Positions 37,895-46,899 are shown, numbered from the stretch's first letter. The stretch is 64,000 nucleotides of DNA from Mycobacterium sp. HUMS_12744610 (GCF_041206865.1 NZ_JBGEDP010000001.1:2356001-2420000); one strand, 5' to 3'. Numbers and translations are program-made. The notes: generated by a model from the letters alone, not told the origin.

Positions 37895-38392
37895 CTACGG
37901 GCAGGTCACGTGGATGCCGAATGTCACCGGGCGCGCACCGCTTTGATCCGGCGTCGTCGCCTGACCCGTGCCCGTCACCGTGTAGCTCTTGCCGTCCTTG
38001 GTCGCCTGGACCTGGATCGGTGACTGCGGTGCCTGATACGGGAACTGGTACCGGCCGTCGCCCACCTTCAGCGAGATGGCGAAGCCGTCGACGGTCGGGG
38101 GATTCAGGTCGGACAGGGTCAGCCGCACCGAGGACGCGTCGTCGTGGACGGCGATGCGGATGGTCAGGTCCCCCGATTCCGGGGGCGTCGCGTCGCGCTG
38201 CGCCGCCGTGGTGGTGCAGTTCACCGGCGACATCATGGTGTGGGTGGTGCCGCCGATCATGACGGTGGTCGGGCTCACCGGGACGGAACTGGTGGTAGCG
38301 GGGGTGGCGGCCTGCCGGCCGCCGTCACCGCTGCAGGCCGGCAGGCTGGCCGCCACCACGGCCACGCCGATCCCGGCAACCGTCCGCCGCAT
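37895..38392 (-). CDS. Lipoprotein of the LpqH/19-kDa antigen family
   Basis: A 165-residue lipoprotein. The signal peptide ends in the lipobox LPAC (Cys20), a Thr/Ser-rich stretch likely to be O-glycosylated follows, then the Myco_19_kDa beta domain with a Cys pair (SPVNCTTTAA and IHVTCP) and KDGKSYTVTGTGQA. LpqH itself is a TLR2-active surface antigen; this copy is divergent, so it may be a paralogue such as LppE. Confidence 0.8.
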   Translation of the reverse strand: MRRTVAGIGVAVVAASLPACSGDGGRQAATPATTSSVPVSPTTVMIGGTTHTMMSPVNCTTTAAQRDATPPESGDLTIRIAVHDDASSVRLTLSDLNPPTVDGFAISLKVGDGRYQFPYQAPQSPIQVQATKDGKSYTVTGTGQATTPDQSGARPVTFGIHVTCP

Positions 38393-38492
38393 CTCTCTTC
38401 CTTTGCTAGACCGCCAGGAGGACTATAAGGCCCGTTCGTTTCCGGAAGGTCTCATGTCTCTGGCGGTGAGTCAAACTCGGGCACCCGCCGGC

Positions 38493-39224
38493 TCACGGCC
38501 AGGCTTCCCACCCGATCATGGCCCGCAGCGGACCGGCGAACACGGGCCGCACGGCCGCGGATCGCCACCGCCGTTCGACGAGCGGCGCCAGGGCGTCGGT
38601 GGTGGCGAGCGGGTCGCGGTCGAGGTAGACGACGGTGACGTACTGGGGTCCCGGGTGCCAGCCCCGCGGCAGGTGGCTGCGGCCGCTGCCAGTCCCGAAC
38701 GTCCACGCGCCGACGGCGCCGGGCGTGGCCAGCAGCGCCGGATAGTGTTCGGCGTGCAGCCACTGCAGCCACGCGTCGGGCCGGCCGTCGGTGGGTTCTT
38801 CGACGATCAGCACGACGCCGCGGTGGGGCCGGAAGGGCACGACCACGTCGGAGACCAGCGCGTGCGGGGCGGCGTGCCACTGCAGCAGCCGCAGCCCGGC
38901 CACCTGCAGCGACGGGCGGACCACGGGAAACCGCCCGTTGTCGCGCAGCGCGCGGCCCAGCGCGACGAAGTCGTCGAAGGTCCGCTCGACGGGGTCGCCG
39001 ACCAGGTAGTGCACGACGTTGCCCAGCTCGCTGAACGCCCCGCGGGCCGCCAGCCGGTGGCCGGGATAGTCGCCGTCGGCGATCCAGCGCAACCCGTGCA
39101 CGATCCCGGGCAGTTGGTACTGCTCGGGCATGTGGTCGAGCAGGTGCCAGCGCAGGTAGCTGCCGTCGTCGTCGGGCGGTGCGGCGGCGGTGAAGCTGAA
39201 AAAGCCTGCCTTGACCCGGTTCAC
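38493..39224 (-). CDS. Conserved hypothetical protein in an SDR/LLM operon
   Basis: A 243-residue protein starting with a GTG at 39224 that overlaps the stop of the LLM gene. It contains LRWHLLDHMPEQYQLPGI and WLQWLHAEHYPALLATPG, two stretches that look like related halves of a dimeric ferredoxin-like (EthD-like) fold. This suggests a small-molecule binding or condensing enzyme. The coupling to an SDR and an F420 enzyme implies a shared pathway. Confidence 0.65.
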   Translation of the reverse strand: MNRVKAGFFSFTAAAPPDDDGSYLRWHLLDHMPEQYQLPGIVHGLRWIADGDYPGHRLAARGAFSELGNVVHYLVGDPVERTFDDFVALGRALRDNGRFPVVRPSLQVAGLRLLQWHAAPHALVSDVVVPFRPHRGVVLIVEEPTDGRPDAWLQWLHAEHYPALLATPGAVGAWTFGTGSGRSHLPRGWHPGPQYVTVVYLDRDPLATTDALAPLVERRWRSAAVRPVFAGPLRAMIGWEAWP

Positions 39225-40087
39225 GGCGCACCCAGCTCGGCCAGCGCCTGCAGGGCGTCCAGGTAGTGCTCCAGCGAGCGATGGGCGAACACGGCGCTGA
39301 CGATGGTGGCGCCGTGCGCGACGGTCTCCCCGAGCAACGCGTGGGTGCGTTCGGGCTCGCCGATCGGGTCCAGCAGCGCCGGCGGGGGCAGCACGACCTC
39401 GAACCTCGGGGGTAACTCGAAGCGGCCCAGCCAGTCCCGGGCCTGGTGCAGGCTCACGTTGAAGGGCGCCCAGCCGTCGGCCAGGGTGACCGCCCGGCGC
39501 AGCGAGCGCAGCGTGCGCCCACCGATCCAGATCGGCACCCGCTCCTGTACCGCACACGGGTCGACGACCACACCGTCGAACGCGTAGAACTCGCCGTGGT
39601 AGACGGGTTCGGCGACCGACAGCGAGGCCCGCAACGCGCGCAGCGCGTCGTCGGCGCGCGCGCCGCGGTCCTCGAAAGGCGCGCCGAGGAGGTCGAACTC
39701 CGCTTCGAGGCTGCCGACGCCCACGCCGAGGACGAGCCTGCCGTTGCTGACCTTGTCCAGCGTCCCGTAGCGCTTGGCGATCTCGAGTGGATGGTGGTAG
39801 CCGAGCACCAACACGTTGGTGGCCAACCGGATTCGGTGCGTGCGTGCGGCCAGATAACCGAAGGTGGCCAGCGGGTCCCAGTACCGGGCGCCGCGGCGGC
39901 CCTTTTCGGCGGCGGGCAGCGCGATGTGCTCGCTGCAGGTCAGGTGGTGATAGCCGAGGCGGTCCGCGGCCTCGGCGATGCGGGCCAGGTCGTCGATGGA
40001 GGCGTCGTTCTCCCAGTCGCCGCTGAGGTGGGGAAGCATCGTCACCACCGGTGTGGCCACCGACAGCCGTACGGGGGTGGTGCTCAT
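39221..40087 (-). CDS. F420-dependent LLM-class oxidoreductase (TIGR03619 type)
   Basis: A 288-residue luciferase-like protein: GYHHLTCSEHIALP, YWDPLATFGYLAARTHRIRLATNVLVLGYHHP, VSNGRLVLGVGVGSLEAEFD and WIGGRTLRSLRRAVTLADGW are the TIM-barrel landmarks of the TIGR03619 group. It probably oxidises or reduces a hydroxylated intermediate with F420. The ATG overlaps the SDR stop (ATGA). Confidence 0.85.
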   Translation of the reverse strand: MSTTPVRLSVATPVVTMLPHLSGDWENDASIDDLARIAEAADRLGYHHLTCSEHIALPAAEKGRRGARYWDPLATFGYLAARTHRIRLATNVLVLGYHHPLEIAKRYGTLDKVSNGRLVLGVGVGSLEAEFDLLGAPFEDRGARADDALRALRASLSVAEPVYHGEFYAFDGVVVDPCAVQERVPIWIGGRTLRSLRRAVTLADGWAPFNVSLHQARDWLGRFELPPRFEVVLPPPALLDPIGEPERTHALLGETVAHGATIVSAVFAHRSLEHYLDALQALAELGAP

Positions 40088-40866
40088 CCCTGCAGGTACC
40101 CCCCGGCGTCGACGGGGATCGACTGGCCCGTGATGGTTCTGCTCTCGTCGCCGGCCAGGAACAACGCCAGGTTGGCGACGTCCTCGGTCGAGGAGATGTC
40201 CCGCAGTGCGACGCCCTTGAGGATTCTCGCGCGCTGCGTCGCGAAGTCGACGCCCTGCTCGTCGGCGCTGCGCTGCACCCAGTTGCGCCACAGCTCGGTG
40301 TCGATGGAGCCGGGGACGATGCAGTTGCACCGGATGCCGTACGAACCGACTTCCAGCGCAACCGATTTGGTGAACGCCCGCAGCGACGCCTTGGCGGTGA
40401 CGTAATGGCTCTTGCGCACGACGCCGGTGTAGCCGGCGGTGGAGGAGAAGTTCAGGATCACGCCGCTGCGGCGTTGCAGCATCGACCGGTTGAGCACCTC
40501 GCGGGTGCACAGCATCGCCGCGGTGACGTCGATGGCGATCGTGGCGTTCCAGTTCTCCAGCGTCTGCTCCCAGATCCAGCGGTCCTGCCCGGGCGCGGCG
40601 GCGTTGTTGCACAGGATGTCGACGTGCCCGAACTCCTCGACCGCCCGTGACACCATGGCCGCGACGTCGCCCTCGTCGGTCACGTCGGCGCGCATGGCGA
40701 TCGCGCCGGCACCGGCCTCCGCCGCGGCCGCGCGGACCAGGTCCTCGCGTCGCGCCGCCAGCAGCACCCGGGCGCCCTCGCGGACGAACAGCGCGCCCAG
40801 CACCGGCCCCAGGCCCGTGCTCGCGCCGGTGACGATCGCGACCTTGCCCTCAAGCCGGCCTGTCAT
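40084..40866 (-). CDS. Short-chain dehydrogenase/reductase
   Basis: A 260-residue classical SDR with cofactor loop TGASTGLG (residues 14-21), CNNAA, active-site Ser in NFSSTAGYTG, YVTAK catalytic pair, and a C-terminal PVDAGGYLQG. It is first of a three-gene overlapping operon with the LLM enzyme and the hypothetical protein at 38493. An Ala-Arg-Arg after the second strand suggests NADP could be used. Confidence 0.85.
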   Translation of the reverse strand: MTGRLEGKVAIVTGASTGLGPVLGALFVREGARVLLAARREDLVRAAAAEAGAGAIAMRADVTDEGDVAAMVSRAVEEFGHVDILCNNAAAPGQDRWIWEQTLENWNATIAIDVTAAMLCTREVLNRSMLQRRSGVILNFSSTAGYTGVVRKSHYVTAKASLRAFTKSVALEVGSYGIRCNCIVPGSIDTELWRNWVQRSADEQGVDFATQRARILKGVALRDISSTEDVANLALFLAGDESRTITGQSIPVDAGGYLQG

Positions 40867-41005
40867 CGCGCCTTCCTTCCGGTCCTTCCGAGACGGACTG
40901 CAGCCATTCGTGGATGCGGCCGGCCACGCCGGCCCAGCCGGGCTCGAGCATCATGTCGTGGCGGCGCGGCCCCTTGTCGATCACCTCGAGCATCAGCCTG
41001 ATCCT
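40850..41005 (-). pseudogene. Tail of an alpha/beta-hydrolase-like gene
   Basis: A frame reading LMLEVIDKGPRRHDMM, EPGWAGVAGRIHEWLQSVSEG and ending at 40850 inside the SDR start resembles the last helix of a lysophospholipase-type hydrolase (the xxPGWAxVAxRIxxWL pattern). Nothing precedes it before the sseB stop at 41019, so the body of the gene is deleted. It may still provide translational entry to the SDR. Confidence 0.5.
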
Positions 41006-41018
41006 ATTGGCGGGCGCA

Positions 41019-41867
41019 CTATTCCGGACCTCGGCTCACGGCGCGGGCCGGATCCGAACTCCACTCCGACCACGACCCCGGATACAGCGCCGCCCGGCGG
41101 CCCGTCGCGGCGAGCGCCGCGATCGTGATCGCGGCGGTGATCCCCGAGCCGCAATACACGCCCACCTCGCCGTCGACGCCCCGGTCGGCCAGCAGCCGGC
41201 GCAGGGCCTCGTCGCCGAGGAACGTGCCGTCGGCCGCCAGGACGTCGCCGCTGGGCAGGTTCGTTGCGCCCGGGATGTGACCGGCGACCGGGTCGAGCGG
41301 TTCGACGTCGCCGCGGAAGCGTTCGGGCGCCCGCGCGTCCAGCAGTGGCAGCTGCCCCGACCCCGACTGCTCGGCGGTCAACGTGGGCCGGCGACCGGAA
41401 TAGATATCATCATGCGGCACAGTCACATTCCCGGCCCGCGGGGTGGCGTGGCCGGTTTCGAGGCGGTGTCCGGCCGACCGCCAGGCGCCGAGCCCGCCGT
41501 CGAGGATGCGCACGTCGGCGAGCCCGGCCGCGGTCAGCACCCACCACGCCCGCGCGGAGCCCGCTCGATTCCAGTCGTCGGACACCACGACAACGTCGTC
41601 GTGCCGGACGCCCCACCGGCGCGCGGCCGCCTCCAGGTCACGGCCCGATGGCAGGGGGTGACGTCCGCGGCCGGCGACGGTGTGGTCGCTGAGTTCGTCC
41701 TCGAGGGACACATACACCGCGCCCGGCAGGTGACCCCGCCCGTAGGCCGCCCGCCCGTCGGGCTCGTCGAGCCGCCACCGCACGTCCAGGACGCTCAGCG
41801 CAGCGCCCGCCTCGATGAGGGCGGCGAGTTCGGTGACGGTGATCAGCACCCGGTCGCGCGCCTCCAC
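41019..41867 (-). CDS. sseB: Thiosulfate sulfurtransferase SseB
   Basis: A 282-residue two-domain rhodanese, near-collinear with Rv2291. The inactive first domain holds LDVRWRLDEPDG and GHLPGAVYVSLEDEL; the second has LLDARAPERFRGDVEP and the active-site loop YCGSGITAA with the sulfur-carrying Cys. The GTG start at 41867 has GAGGAGG seven bases upstream. It transfers sulfane sulfur to cyanide or thiols in the cytoplasm. Confidence 0.93.
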   Translation of the reverse strand: MEARDRVLITVTELAALIEAGAALSVLDVRWRLDEPDGRAAYGRGHLPGAVYVSLEDELSDHTVAGRGRHPLPSGRDLEAAARRWGVRHDDVVVVSDDWNRAGSARAWWVLTAAGLADVRILDGGLGAWRSAGHRLETGHATPRAGNVTVPHDDIYSGRRPTLTAEQSGSGQLPLLDARAPERFRGDVEPLDPVAGHIPGATNLPSGDVLAADGTFLGDEALRRLLADRGVDGEVGVYCGSGITAAITIAALAATGRRAALYPGSWSEWSSDPARAVSRGPE

Positions 41868-41981
41868 GCGGTCACCTCCTCGTCGCCTCGGAGGAAGCCT
41901 AGCCGCGCGCCGAGTCGACCGGCGGTCTGGCATACCGACCACTGGTCGGTTACCATCGGCCACGACCCCGGAGGGAGAACA

Positions 41982-42422
41982 ATGGCCACACCGCAGCAGT
42001 CGCAGCTCCGCACCCGCATGTCCGCCCGGGTGCTGGGACCCTGGTTCACCGTCGTGCCGACCACGGTCGCGGTGCGCGGCTCCTACATGCGCACGCTGTT
42101 CACCGAGTTCCAGGCGAACCCGATGTGGCCCTGGCTGTTCGGCGCGATCCTTCTGATGTTCGGTCTGGTGATCATCGCGTTCCACCAGTACTGGCGGGGT
42201 CCGGCGGCCATCATCGTGTCGCTGCTGGGCTGGTTCCTGGCGATACGCGGGGTGTTGCTGCTGACCGTTCCCGGGGCGTACGACGCCGCCGGCAAGGCGC
42301 TCTACGGGGCGGGGGAGACGGCGGTGATCTGGGCGTTGTTCCTCTGCCTGGCCGCGGCCGGAATGTATCTGACCTATGTCGGCTGGAAGCCCGAGGACCG
42401 CCCGCGTGCCCCGGGTCGTTAA
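41982..42422 (+). CDS. Small membrane protein, three helices
   Basis: A 146-residue protein with GAGGGAG before its ATG. Three hydrophobic segments (MWPWLFGAILLMFGLVII, AAIIVSLLGWFLAIRGVLLL, VIWALFLCLAAAGMYLTYVG) follow a 45-residue N-terminal part. No known family by eye; similar proteins are common in mycobacteria. It overlaps the TetR gene, suggesting co-regulation. Confidence 0.7.
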   Translation: MATPQQSQLRTRMSARVLGPWFTVVPTTVAVRGSYMRTLFTEFQANPMWPWLFGAILLMFGLVIIAFHQYWRGPAAIIVSLLGWFLAIRGVLLLTVPGAYDAAGKALYGAGETAVIWALFLCLAAAGMYLTYVGWKPEDRPRAPGR

Positions 42423-43110
42423 GCATCCCGACGTCCGCAGGGCCGAACTGCTCGACCTGGCGGCGGGGCTGTTCCTGCGGCGCGGCTATGACAACGTCAG
42501 CCTCAACGATCTGATCGCCGCCGCCGGCATCTCCAAAGGGGCTTTCTACCACTGGTTTCCGTCGAAGGAGGCGTTGATCGCGGCGCTGGCCGAACGTGGC
42601 GCGCGCTCGGCTTTCGACGCGGTCGAAAAGGTCGTCGCCGAATGCGAGGGTGGCGCGCTGGCCCGGCTCAACGCCGCGCTGCGGGCCGGTTTCGACGTCA
42701 AGATGCGCATGGCCGCACCGGAGCAGCTGGCCGCGATGGCGTCGTTGCTGCGCCCGGACAACGCCCACCTCTACGGGCGCGTGCTGGCCGCCGAGGAAGC
42801 GCTGTTTCTGCCCCTGTTGACGCGGCTGGTCGCCGAGGGGGTCGGCGAGGGGGTGTTCGACACCTTCGACCCCGAAGGGGCCGCCGACCTGATCTACGGC
42901 CTTGCCGCGCGCACGAACTCGAAGGTGCTGGCTGCGCTGCAGCCCGGCGACGAGCCCGCGCGGCAGCGGGCGGTCGACGCCCTGACAGCCCGGTTCCGGC
43001 TGCACGGGCTGGCCGCGGACCGCATCCTGGGCCTGCCCGACGGAAGCATCGCCACACTCTCGCGCGCCCAGGTCGAGGCGATGGTCGCGGCGCCGCCCCG
43101 ACATTGCTGA
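42406..43110 (+). CDS. TetR-family transcriptional regulator
   Basis: A 234-residue regulator. The helix-turn-helix is LNDLIAAAGISKGAFYHWFPSKEAL near residues 25-50, followed by an all-helical ligand domain. I use the GTG at 42406 (GAGG upstream, 17-base overlap with the membrane protein gene); an in-frame ATG at 42376 is possible. Its target and inducer are unknown, with the overlapping membrane protein the obvious candidate. Confidence 0.85.
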   Translation: MPRVVKHPDVRRAELLDLAAGLFLRRGYDNVSLNDLIAAAGISKGAFYHWFPSKEALIAALAERGARSAFDAVEKVVAECEGGALARLNAALRAGFDVKMRMAAPEQLAAMASLLRPDNAHLYGRVLAAEEALFLPLLTRLVAEGVGEGVFDTFDPEGAADLIYGLAARTNSKVLAALQPGDEPARQRAVDALTARFRLHGLAADRILGLPDGSIATLSRAQVEAMVAAPPRHC

Positions 43111-43131
43111 CCGCACCCTAAAGTTGGCGGA

Positions 43132-43699
43132 TGCCGTCCGCACGCCCCTCCGACACCAGCGGTCGGCATCCCGCAGGCGAACTCGGGGTGGCGGCGCTGG
43201 TGTCGATCGGCATCGCCGGCATGGTCGATGGCGGCATCTTCTCGGTGCTGGGCCCGACGTGGTTGTTTACGCCGGTGCGCTGATCTTACTGGGGTATGAG
43301 GGTTTCGAGCTGATCGCCAACGCCGCCGAGGACGCGAAGGATCCGCGGCGCAGCCTGCCGCTGGCGTAAGGGATTTCGATCGGCGTGGTGATCGCCCTTT
43401 ACGTCCTGGTCGCCTTCGCCGCCGTCGACAACCTCGACCTCGCCCAGATCGGCCGTGACTACGCGCTGGCCGTCGCCGCGCGACCGTTCCTGGGCCCGGC
43501 GGGTTTCAACCTGATCGGCGTCGCGGCGGTGGTCTCCACCGCGAGCGTGATCAACGCGACCCTCTACGGCAACAGCTCTGGGTCCTGGGCGGGTTCCTGT
43601 GGGGTGCGGTGCTCGTCGAGGGCGCGGTCCGGCTGCGGGGGAGACGGACCAGCCATCCACCCGCGCCGCTCCCACCGGGATGATCGCGCTGTCGACTTA
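43132..43699 (+). pseudogene. Amino-acid permease (APC family), multiply disrupted
   Basis: Pieces in order: the N-terminus GELGVAALVSIGIAGMVDGGIFSVLG (frame from 43132), then after a deletion and frame change LGYEGFELIANAAEDAKDPRRSLP ending at an in-frame TAA at 43367. GVVIALYVLVAFAAVDNL and GPAGFNLIGVAAVVSTASVIN follow, and finally a C-terminal LGGFLWGAVLVEGAVR in yet another frame. At least two deletions, one stop and frame changes mark a dead gene. An IS630 element follows immediately. Confidence 0.85.
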
Positions 43700-43728
43700 G
43701 TGGTCTTGCCCGTTAATTCGTCGGGGGT
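43700..43728 (+). repeat. IS630 left terminal inverted repeat
   Basis: 29 bases beginning GTGGTCTTGCCCG, identical to the inverse of 46871-46899. The transposase stop codon touches its inner edge. Confidence 0.92.
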
Positions 43729-44858
43729 CATGCGGCAGGGGTGTGGTGGTCGAGCCGGGTGAGGTGTTGGTGAAGGTCAGCGCTGGTGTATCGCCAGCGG
43801 AATGGTTCGGCGGTGCGGTTGTAGCAATCCTGGAATGTTGCCAGGCGTTGCTCGAGCACGGTGAGGTCGGGGAAGTCGTTGGGGGTGAGTACTTTCCGCT
43901 GGACGATGGAGAAGTAGATCTCGACTTGGTTGAGCCAGGAGGCGTGCACGGGGGTGTGGATCATGGTCGCATTCGGGTAGCGGGCGCTGAGCCGGTCGAT
44001 CGCGGCGATACCGCGGTGTGAGGAGCCGTTATCGACGATGAAGAACACCCGCGTGGCTGATGCGTAGGGCTGGCTGGTCATGACCTGGTCGACCAGTCGG
44101 GTGAACGCCTTGATGCCGGTGGAGGTCTCGCAACGGCCGAAGACCCGGGCCTGGTGCACGTCGTAGGCGGCCAGATACGCCAGCGCGCCGCGGCGGTGGT
44201 AGTCGTGATTGACCCGCATCGGGCGCCCCGGCCGGGTCGCTACGGTGCGGTGGCACCGGTCGCGGGCCTGGATCGAGGGTTTCTCGTCGGCGGAGATCAC
44301 GTATTCATCGGCTCCCAGTGGGGTGCCCTGATAGGTGCGGGCGTACAACTCGAGCACAACGGCGGCTTTGGCCTCGAAGTCGGGGTCGCGCACGAAGATC
44401 CACGATCGGTGCTGCCATGGTTTGAGCGCATCGTGGTCCAGCCAGCGGCGCACCGTGGACACCGATGCCGCGATGCCGTCGCGGCGCAGTTGGGCGGCTA
44501 GATCCACAGCACTCCATCGCGACAGCGGCAGGTCGTGTTCGGCGGGCAGCTCGCACGCCCAAGCGGTGACCTTGGCCCGGTCGGCCGGGGTGTAGATCGG
44601 TGGGCGCCCCGAACGCGGCGCATCGGCCAGGCCCTCGATGCCCTTGCCGGCGAACCGGGCCCGCCACTTACGCGCGGTGTCCACGCAGATGCCCAGTTCC
44701 TCGGCGATCGCCGCGTTCGGCGCGCCGTCGGCGGCCAGCAACACGATCATCGCGCGCAGCACCAGTTTTTGTGGTGTGGCCCCGGCGCGCACCCACCCGT
44801 TGAGGGTGTCGCGGTCTTGGGCGCTCAGCGTGATCCGGTGCGGGCTGACCATCACCAT
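43728..44858 (-). CDS. IS630-family transposase
   Basis: A 376-residue transposase. N-terminal helix-turn-helix part (RAMIVLLAADGAPNAAIAEELGICVDTARKWRARF), then the DDE core: ISADEKPSIQ, FFIVDNGSSHRG and HASWLNQVEIYFS. The frame is intact. Its ATG at 44858 lies exactly at the boundary of the nested IS3 element, whose CCAT target duplication contains it, so the original upstream sequence has been replaced by IS3 DNA. Confidence 0.92.
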   Translation of the reverse strand: MVMVSPHRITLSAQDRDTLNGWVRAGATPQKLVLRAMIVLLAADGAPNAAIAEELGICVDTARKWRARFAGKGIEGLADAPRSGRPPIYTPADRAKVTAWACELPAEHDLPLSRWSAVDLAAQLRRDGIAASVSTVRRWLDHDALKPWQHRSWIFVRDPDFEAKAAVVLELYARTYQGTPLGADEYVISADEKPSIQARDRCHRTVATRPGRPMRVNHDYHRRGALAYLAAYDVHQARVFGRCETSTGIKAFTRLVDQVMTSQPYASATRVFFIVDNGSSHRGIAAIDRLSARYPNATMIHTPVHASWLNQVEIYFSIVQRKVLTPNDFPDLTVLEQRLATFQDCYNRTAEPFRWRYTSADLHQHLTRLDHHTPAA

Positions 44859-44946
44859 TGTTTTGCGTCTGACTTCGCGATAGAGATCGGTGTGTCGATC
44901 AGACGACATCCGACGGGTTCTCCGAGCTCTCTTGGAGGATCTGATC

Positions 44947-45291
44947 ATGTCCGAAGCAAACTCTGGTGGCGACCGCTCGCACCGTCGCCCGAAGCGGTTC
45001 TTGAGCCCGTCGCAGAAGTACGAGATATGGCTGCAGCTGGTACGCCAGGAGGTGACGATCGCCGAGGCCGCCGCCAACCATCAGGTGGATCGCACGACGA
45101 TCATGCGCGTCCGCACGATCGCCAAGGAAGGTGCGCTGGCCGCGCTGGCGGCAGCCAAGCCAGGCGCGGCGGCCCGCCAACGCGACTACGAACTCGATGC
45201 CGCCAAGGCCGAGAACGCGCGGCTGTCCGAGGCACTCAAGGAGATGGCCGTGCGGCTGACGTTGGTCGAGGGAAAAGGGCGCTGGGGCTAA
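44947..45291 (+). CDS. IS3-family transposase OrfA
   Basis: A 114-residue DNA-binding subunit. TTGGAGGA precedes the ATG. The helix-turn-helix is RQEVTIAEAAANHQVDRTTIMRVRTIAKEG, followed by a coiled-coil/leucine-zipper-like tail (AENARLSEALKEMAVRLTLVEG). Near the end (45271-45279) the message contains AAAAG, a slippery site that would move ribosomes -1 into OrfB. Confidence 0.85.
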   Translation: MSEANSGGDRSHRRPKRFLSPSQKYEIWLQLVRQEVTIAEAAANHQVDRTTIMRVRTIAKEGALAALAAAKPGAAARQRDYELDAAKAENARLSEALKEMAVRLTLVEGKGRWG

Positions 45292-46367
45292 GTGGCCGAG
45301 TCCCACACCGTGTCGACGTGGCCACCAAGACGGCGCTGTTGGGCTTGCTCGACCAGGCGGTCGATGAAGGTTGGACACTGCGCCAGGCATGCCATGCGTT
45401 GGAGCTCGGCGAGCTGCGGGCACATCGCTGGATCGCTCGCCGAGCGATCGGCCAGCTGGTCGACAAGATCCCTGGTGGGTCGCCCATGCATGGGCTGCTC
45501 GACGAAGAAGTCAGCGAGATCTTGGCGTTGTTCGACCAGTGGGGCGAGACCGACCGCTCGCACCGCAAGCTTGCTCACCGCGGCTCTTATCTGGGCCGGG
45601 TATGGGTGTCACCGTCGAGTGTTCGTCGGGTCCTGTTCTTGGCGGACAAGCACTTTCGACCACTTCCCAAGCCTGGACGTTCTCAACGCAAGCCCTTCCC
45701 GGATTGGGTGGACTACAAGCCGAACTCGATCTGGATTTACGATACGACGCACTTCACCAGGGCGGGGATGGCAGTGTTGATCATTCAGGATTTGGTCTCG
45801 CGCAAGTGGATCACCGAGGTCGTCTCCGCTGAGGAAACCTCCACCCAGGTCGAGATCGGGTTCACCGACGCGCTCGACATCGAGGGACTCCTGCAGGCCG
45901 TTGAGCGACGCGCCGACGGCCTGGTCGATATCGGCATCGACGACCAGGCCCGGCCGATCCTGCTCGCGGTGTCCGATAACGGTCCCCAGATGACGTCGGG
46001 CTCGACGCGGGAGTTCATGGCCATGTCTGCGATCGCCCAGCACTTCGGACGCCCCGGAACGCCGACCGATCAAGCCTGGATCGAGAGTTTCAACGGGCAC
46101 CTCAAGGCCGAGTTCCCGCACCTGCTCGCGATCGAGGACCCCGCCACCCTGCGCGCCGAACTTGCCGTCACCCGCCAATTCTGGAACGGAGTCCGGTTGC
46201 ACGCCGGCATCGGCTATGTCACGCCCAACGACGAACACGAAGGACGAGGGGAGGCCATCCGCAAAGCACGCCAAGCCGGGCTCGAATCCGCCCGCAACCG
46301 CCGACTTGCCTGGCACCGCCAGCAAAGGCACACTCAACCCATACAGGATCCCGACGATGTTGTCTGA
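45276..46367 (+). CDS. IS3-family transposase OrfB (rve/DDE integrase)
   Basis: About 363 residues in the -1 frame relative to OrfA. N-terminal HTH_21-like part (VDEGWTLRQACHALELGELRAHRW), then the integrase core: IWIYDTTHF, AVSDNGPQMTSG, and WIESFNGHLKAEFPHL giving the D-D-E triad. It is most likely made as an OrfAB fusion by -1 frameshifting at the AAAAG near 45273; the exact first residue is therefore approximate. Confidence 0.88.
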   Translation, partial: RALGLSGRVPHRVDVATKTALLGLLDQAVDEGWTLRQACHALELGELRAHRWIARRAIGQLVDKIPGGSPMHGLLDEEVSEILALFDQWGETDRSHRKLAHRGSYLGRVWVSPSSVRRVLFLADKHFRPLPKPGRSQRKPFPDWVDYKPNSIWIYDTTHFTRAGMAVLIIQDLVSRKWITEVVSAEETSTQVEIGFTDALDIEGLLQAVERRADGLVDIGIDDQARPILLAVSDNGPQMTSGSTREFMAMSAIAQHFGRPGTPTDQAWIESFNGHLKAEFPHLLAIEDPATLRAELAVTRQFWNGVRLHAGIGYVTPNDEHEGRGEAIRKARQAGLESARNRRLAWHRQQRHTQPIQDPDDVV

Positions 46368-46538
46368 TCAAACGCGAATGTCTATCGCAAAGTCAGAAAC
46401 ACCTCACCATGCCCGGGCCCCGACCCTGTCGTCACATCCATCACTCATGCCTCAACCGTCACATTTTGGCGGATCACGGGCTGGTCACGACACGCCGATG
46501 ACCGGCCCGCGCCACGCTGATCGGGCACCATCGAAGCC

Positions 46539-46886
46539 ATGCCGAAACCACCGGAATCAACCAAGAATTCACTGCGCTGGAAGCTGCGCGAACATGCCAG
46601 TAACAGGTGGCCGCAGCTGAGCGCGATCACCACCCGATTCCACGGCCAATTCGCCTACGTCGAAGCCGCCCTGCCCGACCAAGCCGTCATGCCCTTGATG
46701 CGGCTGCGCTACAACGGCTCGGCCAGCATCTGGGGATTCGCCATCTACCTGGCCAGCAGCGACAAATATGAAGACTCATTCCTGCCCAACGGAACTCCCT
46801 CGGGCAGTCCCGAAGAAGCCCTCGACTGCGCCTGTGGCCTCTACCTCGGCGACCCCACCGCATGGCAACAACCCCCGACGAATTAA
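46539..46886 (+). CDS. Accessory protein of the IS630 element, unknown function
   Basis: A 115-residue protein in the half of the IS630 element opposite its transposase, read outward; its stop lies inside the right terminal repeat. Sequence includes WKLREHASNRWPQLSAITTRFHGQFAYV, PLMRLRYNGSASIWGFAIY and EEALDCACGLYLGDPTAW. The compact alpha/beta look and fixed place inside the element argue for a true passenger. I do not recognise the family. Confidence 0.6.
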   Translation: MPKPPESTKNSLRWKLREHASNRWPQLSAITTRFHGQFAYVEAALPDQAVMPLMRLRYNGSASIWGFAIYLASSDKYEDSFLPNGTPSGSPEEALDCACGLYLGDPTAWQQPPTN

Positions 46887-46899
46887 CGGGCAAGACCAC
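46871..46899 (-). repeat. IS630 right terminal inverted repeat
   Basis: Exact inverse of 43700-43728 over 29 bases. The passenger gene stop codon falls within it. Confidence 0.92.

Larger units (their letters stand above)
44859..46406 (+). mobile_element. IS3-family insertion sequence nested in the IS630 element
   Basis: Ends read TG...CA with imperfect terminal inverted repeats of about 50 bases (best over 44868-44910 against 46356-46397). CCAT is duplicated on both sides (44855-44858 and 46407-46410), giving a 4-base target duplication. It encodes overlapping orfA and orfB in the usual IS3 arrangement. Intact ends and genes suggest a recent insertion. Confidence 0.9.

Noticed and set aside
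45276..45320. An independent start for IS3 OrfB
   Set aside because: No ribosome-binding site is present, while an AAAAG slippery site in the end of OrfA lies in the correct phase for -1 frameshifting.
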